NCBI GenBank assembly: GCA_020059765.1
Contig: JAGVBM010000069.1
Location: 1 to 5,451 of the forward strand
Length of the DNA stretch: 5,451 bases
Reading direction: 5' to 3'
Origin: Bacillota bacterium
GTDB lineage: Bacteria > Bacillota > Bacilli > Tumebacillales > Effusibacillaceae
Under the pieces are notes generated by a model. The model saw nothing but the letters and a program-made list of their open reading frames with translations. It made no database searches and was not told where the DNA came from. Below, one piece after another: positions 1 to 5,049 of the stretch; the stretch's first letter is position 1; the number at the start of each line of letters is the position of its first letter. The translations under genes and the position numbers were made by a program.

Positions 1-237
1 CAGCCGTTCCGGTTGATGTTCGGCCAAATAGCGCAATTCATAAGCCATCGCCGATTCCCGATGGAGCAATTCCCGGACCTCTTGATGGTTGAGAAAATCC
101 AGATTGTAGAATTTCCCTGCCGCTTTCAGGTCTCCCAGAAAAACCGCCGCCAGCAGCAATCCGGCCAATATAAAGAGGACAACGGGCACAATCAGCATGG
201 CAATATAGGAGAGCAGGAGTCGAATCCTGATGGACAT
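1..237 (-). CDS. Membrane sensor protein, probable histidine kinase, N-terminal part (cut by left edge)
   Basis: An open frame of exactly 79 codons starts with ATG at 237 and runs off the left edge without a stop. The protein opens with MSIRIRLLLSYIAML, then a long hydrophobic segment (about residues 7-35) ending in GLLLAAVFLG. A hydrophilic, helix-prone stretch follows, carrying FLNHQEVRELLHRES. A basic start, a single transmembrane helix and then an extracytoplasmic segment is the usual opening of Gram-positive membrane histidine kinases with a HAMP domain; the kinase core would lie outside the window. A GAGGG ribosome binding site lies 6 nt before the ATG, and the start is only 15 nt after the permease stop, so translation is probably coupled to the ABC genes. 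This suggests a sensor that controls, or senses through, the transporter. The kinase call is inference from the N-terminus and context; another one-helix membrane protein is possible. An overlapping frame starting at 250 gives a Cys/Gly/Ser-rich product with no membrane segment and is a shadow. Confidence 0.6.
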   Translation of the reverse strand, partial: MSIRIRLLLSYIAMLIVPVVLFILAGLLLAAVFLGDLKAAGKFYNLDFLNHQEVRELLHRESAMAYELRYLAEHQPERL

Positions 238-243
238 GGCAAT

Positions 244-248
244 CCCTC
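244..248 (-). promoter_or_regulatory. Ribosome binding site deciding the sensor gene start
   Basis: On the minus strand GAGGG sits 6 nt before the ATG at 237, inside the 15-nt gap after the permease stop. It supports 237 as the start and argues for translational coupling to the permease gene. Confidence 0.65.
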
Positions 249-252
249 AATC

Positions 253-1002
253 TTAATAGTCTCTTTTTTCAAACATAGTCAATCCCAATGAAAAAAACAA
301 GCTGGCCGATGATGCAAGAAACAGCGAACTGCGCATCAGTTTCCAATCCGATACGGCGCTTCCCATCCATTGTTTGTACCAGTCAAAATAATGGGTCGGC
401 GAGAGCGCGGCCAGTTTCGGAAACCAAATCGGCACAAACACGGCAGCCAAATAGAAGAGAATCGCAAATACCAAGGCCGAACTGCTGCTCTTGAACCATT
501 GGGCCATGAACACGACGAGCAGCACAAAGGCAAACAGCGGAAACAGGGAAAGGCCAAAAGCCTGCAGCCCCTCGACCGCTCCTGTCAGCAGTGAATCGTT
601 GGCAAGCCAGACGGAAGCGAGAACGGAAGACAGCCAAGCAATCCCCAGATGGGTCGCCAGATAGACCGCCAGAGCGAGCACCTTGGAAACATACACTTTC
701 CATCTGGCAATCGGGCGAAGCAAGATCCAGTTCATCGTACGGGAGTGGACCTCCCCGGTAAACAGATCAATCGCAGCCATTCCAAGAAACAACGGAAGCA
801 AAACGGAAGTAAAAAGACTCACCATCAGCATCATAAACTGCGCGGCATTGCCGATATTGATTCCGATTCCTGCCTGAGCACTTGTCAATCCCCACGCGAT
901 AACAAGCGGAACCAGGAAGGAGAGCGCGAACAAGACATACGTCTTTTTTGTCGACAGGATCTTTTGCCATTCGTTTTGCAAGTTCCGGATCACATTATCC
1001 AT
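253..1002 (-). CDS. ABC-2 type transporter permease
   Basis: This 249-residue integral membrane protein is the membrane half of an ABC exporter, partnered with the ATPase just upstream. About six hydrophobic segments are visible, near residues 21-40, 55-80, 105-132, 144-168, 174-194 and 224-242. Between segments 2 and 3 lies FTGEVHSRTMNWILLRPIAR, the cytoplasmic Glu/Arg-Thr/Leu-Leu-x-Pro pattern of ABC-2 permeases thought to contact the ATPase. SPTHYFDWYKQW near residues 201-212 also resembles this family. The length suits a half-transporter, so a dimer with two ATPase subunits is expected. The ATG at 1002 lies 9 nt after an AAAGGAGA site inside the end of the ATPase gene, and the two genes overlap by 8 bp (ATGGATAA), a sign of coupled translation. 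The substrate is not readable. BcrB- or NatB-like exporters are the nearest known types, but a lantibiotic, bacitracin or sodium role is not shown. Confidence 0.88.
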   Translation of the reverse strand: MDNVIRNLQNEWQKILSTKKTYVLFALSFLVPLVIAWGLTSAQAGIGINIGNAAQFMMLMVSLFTSVLLPLFLGMAAIDLFTGEVHSRTMNWILLRPIARWKVYVSKVLALAVYLATHLGIAWLSSVLASVWLANDSLLTGAVEGLQAFGLSLFPLFAFVLLVVFMAQWFKSSSSALVFAILFYLAAVFVPIWFPKLAALSPTHYFDWYKQWMGSAVSDWKLMRSSLFLASSASLFFSLGLTMFEKRDY

Positions 1003-1732
1003 GGACGGCTTCTCCTTTCGCCTGCGAGATTTCGGAGAGGAAAAATTGTTCCAGCGACCCTTGTTCGTCCACCAGGTCGGCAGCCGATCCTTCCCGAATC
1101 AAGCGCCCTTCATACAACAATCCGATTCGCGTGCACACCGATTGAATTTCCTCAACAATGTGGCTGGAAATGAAGAAAGTCACCTGTTCCTCCGCTGCAA
1201 GCTGCCGCACCATTTGTCGAAAATCGGCCCTTCCTTCAATATCAAGTCCGTTGGTGGGCTCATCCAGCAGCACCAGCTCCGGCTTGGACAGCAATGCCAA
1301 GGCGAGGCCCAATCGTTGCTTCATTCCTGTCGAGTACCCTTTGATTCGTTCCTGTTGCACCGATTCCAATCCTACCAGGGCAAGCACTTCATCGACTCGC
1401 GATTTCTCCAGGTCCGGATACAGCCGGGCTGCCATCTGCAAATGCTGGCGGGCATTCAGATGTTCGTAAAAAGCCGGGGTTTCAATCAAGGCTCCGACTT
1501 TCTCCATCGCCTTCTCAAATTTGTCCGGCTGCTCAAACCCAAAAATTTTGATGGAACCCCGATCCGCCCGCGCCAGTCCTGTAATAATCTTCATGACTGT
1601 CGTTTTTCCGGCTCCGTTGGGACCCAAAAAGCCAAATACCTCACCCCGGCGAATCGTGAAACTGACCTCCCGGATTCCCCGCTGATTGGAATACGTTTTT
1701 GTTAATTGTGAAACCTCCAAAACATTTTCCAT
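995..1732 (-). CDS. ABC transporter ATP-binding protein, BcrA/NatA type
   Basis: This 245-residue cytoplasmic ATPase powers the adjacent permease. Visible motifs in order are Walker A GPNGAGKT (37-44), the Q-loop region LIETPAFYEHL (82-92) with Glu84 at the usual Gln place, signature YSTGMKQR (133-140), Walker B LVLLDEP (153-159) with catalytic Glu158, D-loop GLD (162-164) and the H-loop His191. The STGM signature and the Glu in the Q-loop are common in the bacitracin/lantibiotic self-protection ATPases (BcrA-like), which set the family. Length is normal for a single-domain subunit; many BcrA proteins carry a longer C-terminal tail that is absent here. The ATG at 1732 follows a purine-rich AAAGGGGGG site by about 7 nt. 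It overlaps the permease gene by 8 bp and lies 76 bp after the secreted-protein gene, with a strong hairpin between. The ATPase function is near certain; the cargo is unknown. Confidence 0.93.
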   Translation of the reverse strand: MENVLEVSQLTKTYSNQRGIREVSFTIRRGEVFGFLGPNGAGKTTVMKIITGLARADRGSIKIFGFEQPDKFEKAMEKVGALIETPAFYEHLNARQHLQMAARLYPDLEKSRVDEVLALVGLESVQQERIKGYSTGMKQRLGLALALLSKPELVLLDEPTNGLDIEGRADFRQMVRQLAAEEQVTFFISSHIVEEIQSVCTRIGLLYEGRLIREGSAADLVDEQGSLEQFFLSEISQAKGEAVHG

Positions 1733-1757
1733 GCCGATTCCCCCCCTTTGGATAACA

Positions 1758-1779
1758 GATAGGGTCCGAAGACCCTATC
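1758..1779 (-). promoter_or_regulatory. Intercistronic stem-loop with UUCG tetraloop
   Basis: A perfect 9-bp inverted repeat (GATAGGGTC and GACCCTATC) flanks a 4-nt loop. In the minus-strand transcript the loop is UUCG closed by a C-G pair, the exceptionally stable tetraloop type. It lies 29 nt after the stop of the secreted-protein gene and 25 nt before the ATPase start. There is no U-run after the stem on either strand, so it is not a standard intrinsic terminator. An mRNA-stabilising or processing element that sets different amounts of the upstream and downstream products is more likely. The structure is seen directly; the role is inference. Confidence 0.6.
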
Positions 1780-1808
1780 CATTGCTCGATGACCTTCGGT
1801 TTGCCGGC

Positions 1809-2723
1809 TTATCGAAAACGGGGGTGATGCTTCATTTCCGCAGGAGAAATCTCTTTGACGGTCTTGCCTGTCAAATCGAGAGCGTCCACGGTTGTTTGCC
1901 CCACATTTGACAGGTCGGCCTGCACATGAATGACCACCTCGTGGGATTGTCCTGCCGCATCCTTACCGGATATGACGAGAGTTGCTTCCTGCGCGTCAAG
2001 GTAATTGTCCTTGTCGACGATCGCCTGCGCTTCCACTTGTTGAATTTGCACATCTTGCGTCAATTTCGGAAGCTGGTCGTGAAAAGCCCGCATGTCTTGG
2101 ACAAGCGGATTCTCATCCTGTTGTCCGAAATTCATCCGGTTGTGATGTTCACCGGCAGATTTCAAAAGCATGGAGCCGATTGCATTGGCCGCTGCCGGAA
2201 CTTGCCCCTCGGCCATTTGTAGTGAAATTTGCTTGCTGCCGTCCGCTTTTGCATCGACCGTCATGTAATTGTCCAGATTCTTAAACAAAGCGTCCATGAC
2301 CTTTTCCATATCTTGCTGGTGGTCGGAACTCTGGTCGAACTTTTTCATGTGGTTCATTTGCCGATTGCCCATTGCAATCACATTGTAGACATCGCTGGAT
2401 CCCGTCTTGACCACCGTTTTGTCCGACTGCCGGAACAATTCGACCGTTTCCGTTTGCTCCGCACTCTTCAGCGTGATCTGACCGCTGCTCTGCCGTGCTT
2501 CATGATTCATTTTGGCAGTGGATGTGACTTCAATCGCCTGCTGTCCGTTGTCTGTAACCGTAACGTCGAAAGAAGCTGTCATGTTCTTGGCCGCATGGGT
2601 CTGTTTGACGGCGGATTTGTAAGCGTCATATCCCGAACTGTCCGCCATCGCTGCATAGGCGCTGGTCAGCATGACGATGCTGCTGGCGCCGATTGCGATA
2701 CCGATTTTTGCGCGTTTGTTCAT
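1809..2723 (-). CDS. Secreted protein of unknown function, LolA/LppX-like in style
   Basis: I cannot name this 304-residue protein. It starts with a type I signal peptide: basic NKRAK, a hydrophobic core (about 7-22), then a likely cut after AYA (24) or AMA (27). There is no lipobox cysteine, and in fact no Cys or Trp anywhere, so it should be released or wall-associated rather than lipid-anchored. The mature part has many alternating beta-prone strands (TASFDVTVTDNG, IEVTSTAKM, SGQITLKS, EVVIHVQADL) and ends near DLTGKTVKEI, as in LolA/LppX-like sheets of secreted Bacilli proteins; this resemblance is by eye only. It is rich in Met (16) and His (11), clustered at 118-143, HHNRM (193-197) and MKHH (297-300). 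The ATG at 2723 follows GGGAGG by 7 nt. It precedes the ABC genes on the same strand, so it may be an accessory, substrate-handling or signal-sensing partner of the exporter and sensor. Its biochemical role is unknown. Confidence 0.85.
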   Translation of the reverse strand: MNKRAKIGIAIGASSIVMLTSAYAAMADSSGYDAYKSAVKQTHAAKNMTASFDVTVTDNGQQAIEVTSTAKMNHEARQSSGQITLKSAEQTETVELFRQSDKTVVKTGSSDVYNVIAMGNRQMNHMKKFDQSSDHQQDMEKVMDALFKNLDNYMTVDAKADGSKQISLQMAEGQVPAAANAIGSMLLKSAGEHHNRMNFGQQDENPLVQDMRAFHDQLPKLTQDVQIQQVEAQAIVDKDNYLDAQEATLVISGKDAAGQSHEVVIHVQADLSNVGQTTVDALDLTGKTVKEISPAEMKHHPRFR

Positions 2724-2919
2724 CTCAATTCCTCCCGGTCAGTTTGTCGAATCCGCAGAAACTTCGTCCTGCTGTCACCATCATAGACGGCAGTTGTAAA
2801 AACACACGAAACAAATTCTTAATTTTTTATAAACTCCAATGAAAAAAAGGTCTTCGGATTGTTGTTCTTGAACTATTGAATGAGCCCGACTTCTTCAACA
2901 AAGGAAAGGAGAATCAGAC
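2724..2919. promoter_or_regulatory. Divergent intergenic region between the secreted-protein gene and paiB
   Basis: These 196 bp must hold the promoters for both divergent genes. The centre (about 2795-2850) is strongly AT-rich, with a TATAAA at 2828-2833 and A/T runs. I could not find a convincing -35/-10 pair at 16-18 bp spacing on either strand. On the minus strand TATGAT lies about 60 bp before the secreted-protein start, but its best -35-like partner (TTGTTT) is 23 bp away. A small dyad, GTTC-TT-GAAC, sits at about 2864-2873, upstream of paiB. No start point is assigned. Confidence 0.4.
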
Positions 2920-3546
2920 ATGTACATTCCGGAACATTTTAAGGTATCGGACGATCAGGAACTCACCAGGTTCATCCAAACATACAGTTTTGGAAGCTTG
3001 ATCTCCCAGGTTGAGCAAGCGGTTTTTGCCACTCACCTGCCGTTTCTGTACAAAGAATCAGACGGTAAACCAGCGTATTTGGCCGGTCATTTGGCTAAAG
3101 GGAATCCACATTGGAAAAACCTTGAGGGCTCACAGGTCTTGGTCTTGTTTCAAGGCCCGCATGCTTATATTTCTCCGTCATGGTACGCGGAAAAACAGAC
3201 GGTGCCTACATGGAATTATACCGCAGTTCATGTGTACGGCAGATTCTCCATCCTTCACGAGGCAAAGGAACTGAAGCAGTTGATCGTGGATACGGTGAAG
3301 TTTTATGAACCGGAATCGGAACTGCTGCAGCATCTCGACGAGCAGTATTACGAACAAATGCTGCAGGGAATTGTCGGATTCCAGGTTGAGATTGCGAGAA
3401 TCGAAGGAAAGTATAAGCTGAGCCAAAACAAATCGGCCGAAACGCAACAACGGATCATCGACGCACTGCGATCCTCCGCTGATCCCGAAGCCGTCGAACT
3501 CGCCGATTTTATGGATCGATACCGCAAACAACCCCTGACCTTCTGA
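2920..3546 (+). CDS. paiB: PaiB-family FMN-binding negative transcriptional regulator
   Basis: This 208-residue protein matches the PaiB family along its whole length. The blocks recognised are MYIPEHF at the start, ATHLP (37-41), GHLAKGNPHWK (56-66), VLVLFQGPHAYISPSWY (73-89), VPTWNYTAVHVYG (95-107) and LSQNKS (167-172). The family has a split-barrel flavin-binding fold, and 208 residues is the usual length. In Bacillus subtilis, paiB is linked with the acetyltransferase gene paiA to reduced protease synthesis and sporulation; how PaiB acts on DNA, if it does, is not settled, and the related fold also occurs in flavin enzymes. No paiA is next to it here: the neighbours are a divergent secreted-protein gene and a convergent dehydrogenase gene, so it appears to be a single-gene unit. 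The ATG at 2920 follows AAAGGAG (2905-2911) by 8 nt. The family call is firm; the regulatory role is carried over from the family. Confidence 0.93.
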   Translation: MYIPEHFKVSDDQELTRFIQTYSFGSLISQVEQAVFATHLPFLYKESDGKPAYLAGHLAKGNPHWKNLEGSQVLVLFQGPHAYISPSWYAEKQTVPTWNYTAVHVYGRFSILHEAKELKQLIVDTVKFYEPESELLQHLDEQYYEQMLQGIVGFQVEIARIEGKYKLSQNKSAETQQRIIDALRSSADPEAVELADFMDRYRKQPLTF

Positions 3547-3559
3547 CAGGTTCAGGGGT
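3531..3559 (-). terminator. GC-rich hairpin at the convergent paiB/glutamate dehydrogenase end
   Basis: ACCCCTGA (3531-3538) pairs with TCAGGGGT (3552-3559), extended by CC/GG across a one-base bulge, around an 8-nt loop. Read on the minus strand the stem is followed by TTGTTT, a weak U-rich tail, so it can end the dehydrogenase transcript about 70 nt after its stop. Read on the plus strand it spans the paiB stop codon (3544-3546) and is followed by ATACAATTG without a U-run. The best reading is a terminator for the minus-strand gene, possibly acting both ways. Confidence 0.5.
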
Positions 3560-3626
3560 ATACAATTGACAGGTTTAGCCATCCGAGTCCATGACACTCG
3601 CTCCTGCACTTACACCTATACCTAAC

Positions 3627-4871
3627 CTACACCCAGCCGCGCGCTTTCATGGCTTCCGCGATGCGCTGCAGGGAAATCATGTACGCGGCGGTGCGAAGGT
3701 TTGTATTGTGCTGCTTGGCAAGCTGGTTGACTTCATGAAAACTCCGGATCATGACATCGGCCAGCTTGCCATTCACTTCTTCCTCGCTCCAATAGTAGTT
3801 CATCAGATTTTGCACCCATTCAAAATAAGAAACCGTTACTCCGCCGGAATTCGCCAAAATATCGGGAATGACCAAAATCCCTTTTTCGTTGACAATTTCG
3901 TCCGCATCGGGAGTCAAGGGGCCGTTTGCCGCTTCCGCAATAATCGACGCTTTGATGCGGCCCGCATTCTCAGAGGTGATTGCATTTTCCAGCGCCGCCG
4001 GAAGCAAAATGTCCACCTCCAATTCCAGCAGTTCATTTTGCCCGATTTTGCTGGCACCGTCGCCATCCAATGGCAATCTCGCATCTTTCCGCTGTTCAAG
4101 TTTGGCAACATCCAACCCATTGGAATCGTAGACAGCGCCGTTGGAATCGCTGACCGCGACGATCTTGCAGCCCCGTTCATGCAACAGTCTGGCCGAGATT
4201 CGTCCCACATTGCCAAACCCTTGAATGGCGACAGTCGCCCCCTGCATCGGCTTGCCAATCTCTTTCATTGCTTCCACAATGGTGAAGACGCAGCCGCGTG
4301 CCGTCGATTCGTTTCTCCCTTTGGAGCCGCCAAGAATCAACGGCTTGCCGGTGATCACACCCGGAGAAAACTTGTGGTTCAAGCGGCTGAACGTATCCAT
4401 CATCCAGCCCATAATTTTCGGATTGGTGTACACATCCGGCGCCGGTATGTCTTTGTCAGGCCCGACAATTTGTGAAATCGCTTCCATAAATCCGCGGCTG
4501 ACCCGTTCCAGTTCACCCTCGCTTAACTTGCGCGGATCGCAAATCACCCCTCCTTTCGCCCCTCCATACGGAAGACCGACAACGCCGCATTTGACGGACA
4601 TCCACATGGACAACGCTTTCACCTCATCCATCGTTACGCTCGGGTGGAACCGGATGCCGCCTTTTGCGGGGCCGATGGCATCATTGTGCTGGGATCGGAA
4701 CCCCTCAAATACCTGAATCGAACCGTCATCCATTTTGACGGGAAAAGACACCGTCAGCACCCGCAACGGTCTTTTTAAAATCTCGACGATCCCCTGGTTC
4801 AGATTGAGTTTTTCCGCTGCCGCTTCAATTTGTCTCTGTGCGATTTCGTACGGATTCAAAGATTCGGACAT
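3627..4871 (-). CDS. gudB: NAD-type glutamate dehydrogenase (RocG/GudB family)
   Basis: This cytoplasmic enzyme oxidises L-glutamate to 2-oxoglutarate and ammonia, linking amino-acid breakdown to the TCA cycle. It has 414 residues from the ATG at 4871, near the usual length. Numbered from that Met, the substrate-site stretch GPAKGGIRFHP holds Lys70, VKCGVVGLPYGGAKGG holds Lys94 and catalytic Lys106, and PAPDVYTN holds the catalytic Asp146. The Rossmann loop GFGNVG is at 218-223, and an acidic residue after the second strand (Asp242 in VSDSNGA) suggests NAD use. AEAANGP (312-318) and PDILANSGGV (336-345) follow. It carries a single VKA before LSMWM, not the duplication of the inactive laboratory B. 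subtilis gudB, and all key residues are present, so it should be active. A frame extension to 4937 begins with TTG and has no ribosome site. RocG and GudB cannot be separated from sequence alone, so the symbol is provisional; another Glu/Leu/Phe/Val dehydrogenase is less likely. Confidence 0.93.
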   Translation of the reverse strand: MSESLNPYEIAQRQIEAAAEKLNLNQGIVEILKRPLRVLTVSFPVKMDDGSIQVFEGFRSQHNDAIGPAKGGIRFHPSVTMDEVKALSMWMSVKCGVVGLPYGGAKGGVICDPRKLSEGELERVSRGFMEAISQIVGPDKDIPAPDVYTNPKIMGWMMDTFSRLNHKFSPGVITGKPLILGGSKGRNESTARGCVFTIVEAMKEIGKPMQGATVAIQGFGNVGRISARLLHERGCKIVAVSDSNGAVYDSNGLDVAKLEQRKDARLPLDGDGASKIGQNELLELEVDILLPAALENAITSENAGRIKASIIAEAANGPLTPDADEIVNEKGILVIPDILANSGGVTVSYFEWVQNLMNYYWSEEEVNGKLADVMIRSFHEVNQLAKQHNTNLRTAAYMISLQRIAEAMKARGWV

Positions 4872-5049
4872 ACGTTTCCACACCCCAACCTCACTTGATT
4901 TTTTATTCGGAAAAATTAGATCAATTGTATCGCACAATATACGGAAATACTAGAACTAACCCATATGATCTGGTCATAAAATTTCGTTATAGTAATGATG
5001 GGATTTTTACTACCAGTTTTTCATCTATAGAATGGTGCTATGGATGTGA
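4872..5049. promoter_or_regulatory. AT-rich intergenic region upstream of the dehydrogenase, with several short dyads
   Basis: No gene is seen here. The region holds four inverted repeats: ATTGT/ACAAT (4924-4938), TATGA/TCATA (4964-4978), TAGTAA/TTACTA (4990-5012) and CATCTATAG/CTATGGATG with one G-U pair (5022-5046). The first two share a 5-5-5 shape and are centred 40 bp apart, as operator pairs can be, although their sequences differ. On the minus strand TACAAT (overlapping the first dyad) resembles a -10 box, but no good -35 box sits 16-18 bp before it. No TGGCAC-N5-TTGCA (sigma-54) promoter of the kind used by B. subtilis rocG was found. The dyad at 5022-5046 has no U-run on the minus strand, so it is a poor terminator for the upstream gene. 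Confidence 0.35.
4881..4892 (-). promoter_or_regulatory. Overlapping ribosome binding signals for the dehydrogenase start
   Basis: Two signals compete. GGGGTG (4881-4886) lies 9 nt before the ATG at 4871, giving MSESLNPYE. GAGG (4889-4892) lies 5 nt before an in-frame GTG at 4883, which would add four residues. I prefer the ATG because family proteins usually begin a few residues before NPYE, but the GTG start is possible. Confidence 0.45.

Noticed and set aside
38..250. Closed 70-codon frame on the minus strand
   Set aside because: It overlaps the sensor gene in another frame, its product is Cys/Gly/Ser-rich without any domain, and the GAGGG site fits the ATG at 237 instead.
1001..1705. Open frame of 234 codons on the plus strand, antisense to the ABC ATPase
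   Set aside because: It is opposite an ATPase with all motifs intact and shows no recognisable domain; shadow frame.
2229..2786. Open frame of 185 codons on the plus strand, antisense to the secreted-protein gene
   Set aside because: The opposite strand has a good ribosome site, a signal peptide and normal composition; this frame has none of these and reads through the divergent promoter region.
1765..2858. Ten-base match TCCGAAGACC in the intercistronic hairpin and, inverted, at 2849-2858
   Set aside because: Many 10-base matches are expected by chance in a window of this size, and the second copy does not form a good stem.
3544..3575. Direct repeat TGACAGGTT at 3544-3552 and 3567-3575
   Set aside because: Nine bases only, with no flanking mobile-element features; chance cannot be excluded.
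3567..3597. TTGACA box at 3566-3571 as a plus-strand promoter
   Set aside because: No -10-like hexamer follows at 16-18 bp and there is no plus-strand gene downstream; the site lies between convergent genes.
3612..3634. Degenerate hexamer run (ACACCT, ATACCT, AACCT, ACACCC) across the dehydrogenase stop
   Set aside because: Only four imperfect units, partly coding; too short to call a repeat array.
3591..4475. Open frame of 294 codons on the plus strand, antisense to the dehydrogenase
   Set aside because: It lies almost wholly opposite a well-supported enzyme gene, has no family features, and its composition (rich in Arg, His, Phe, Asn) is that of a shadow frame.
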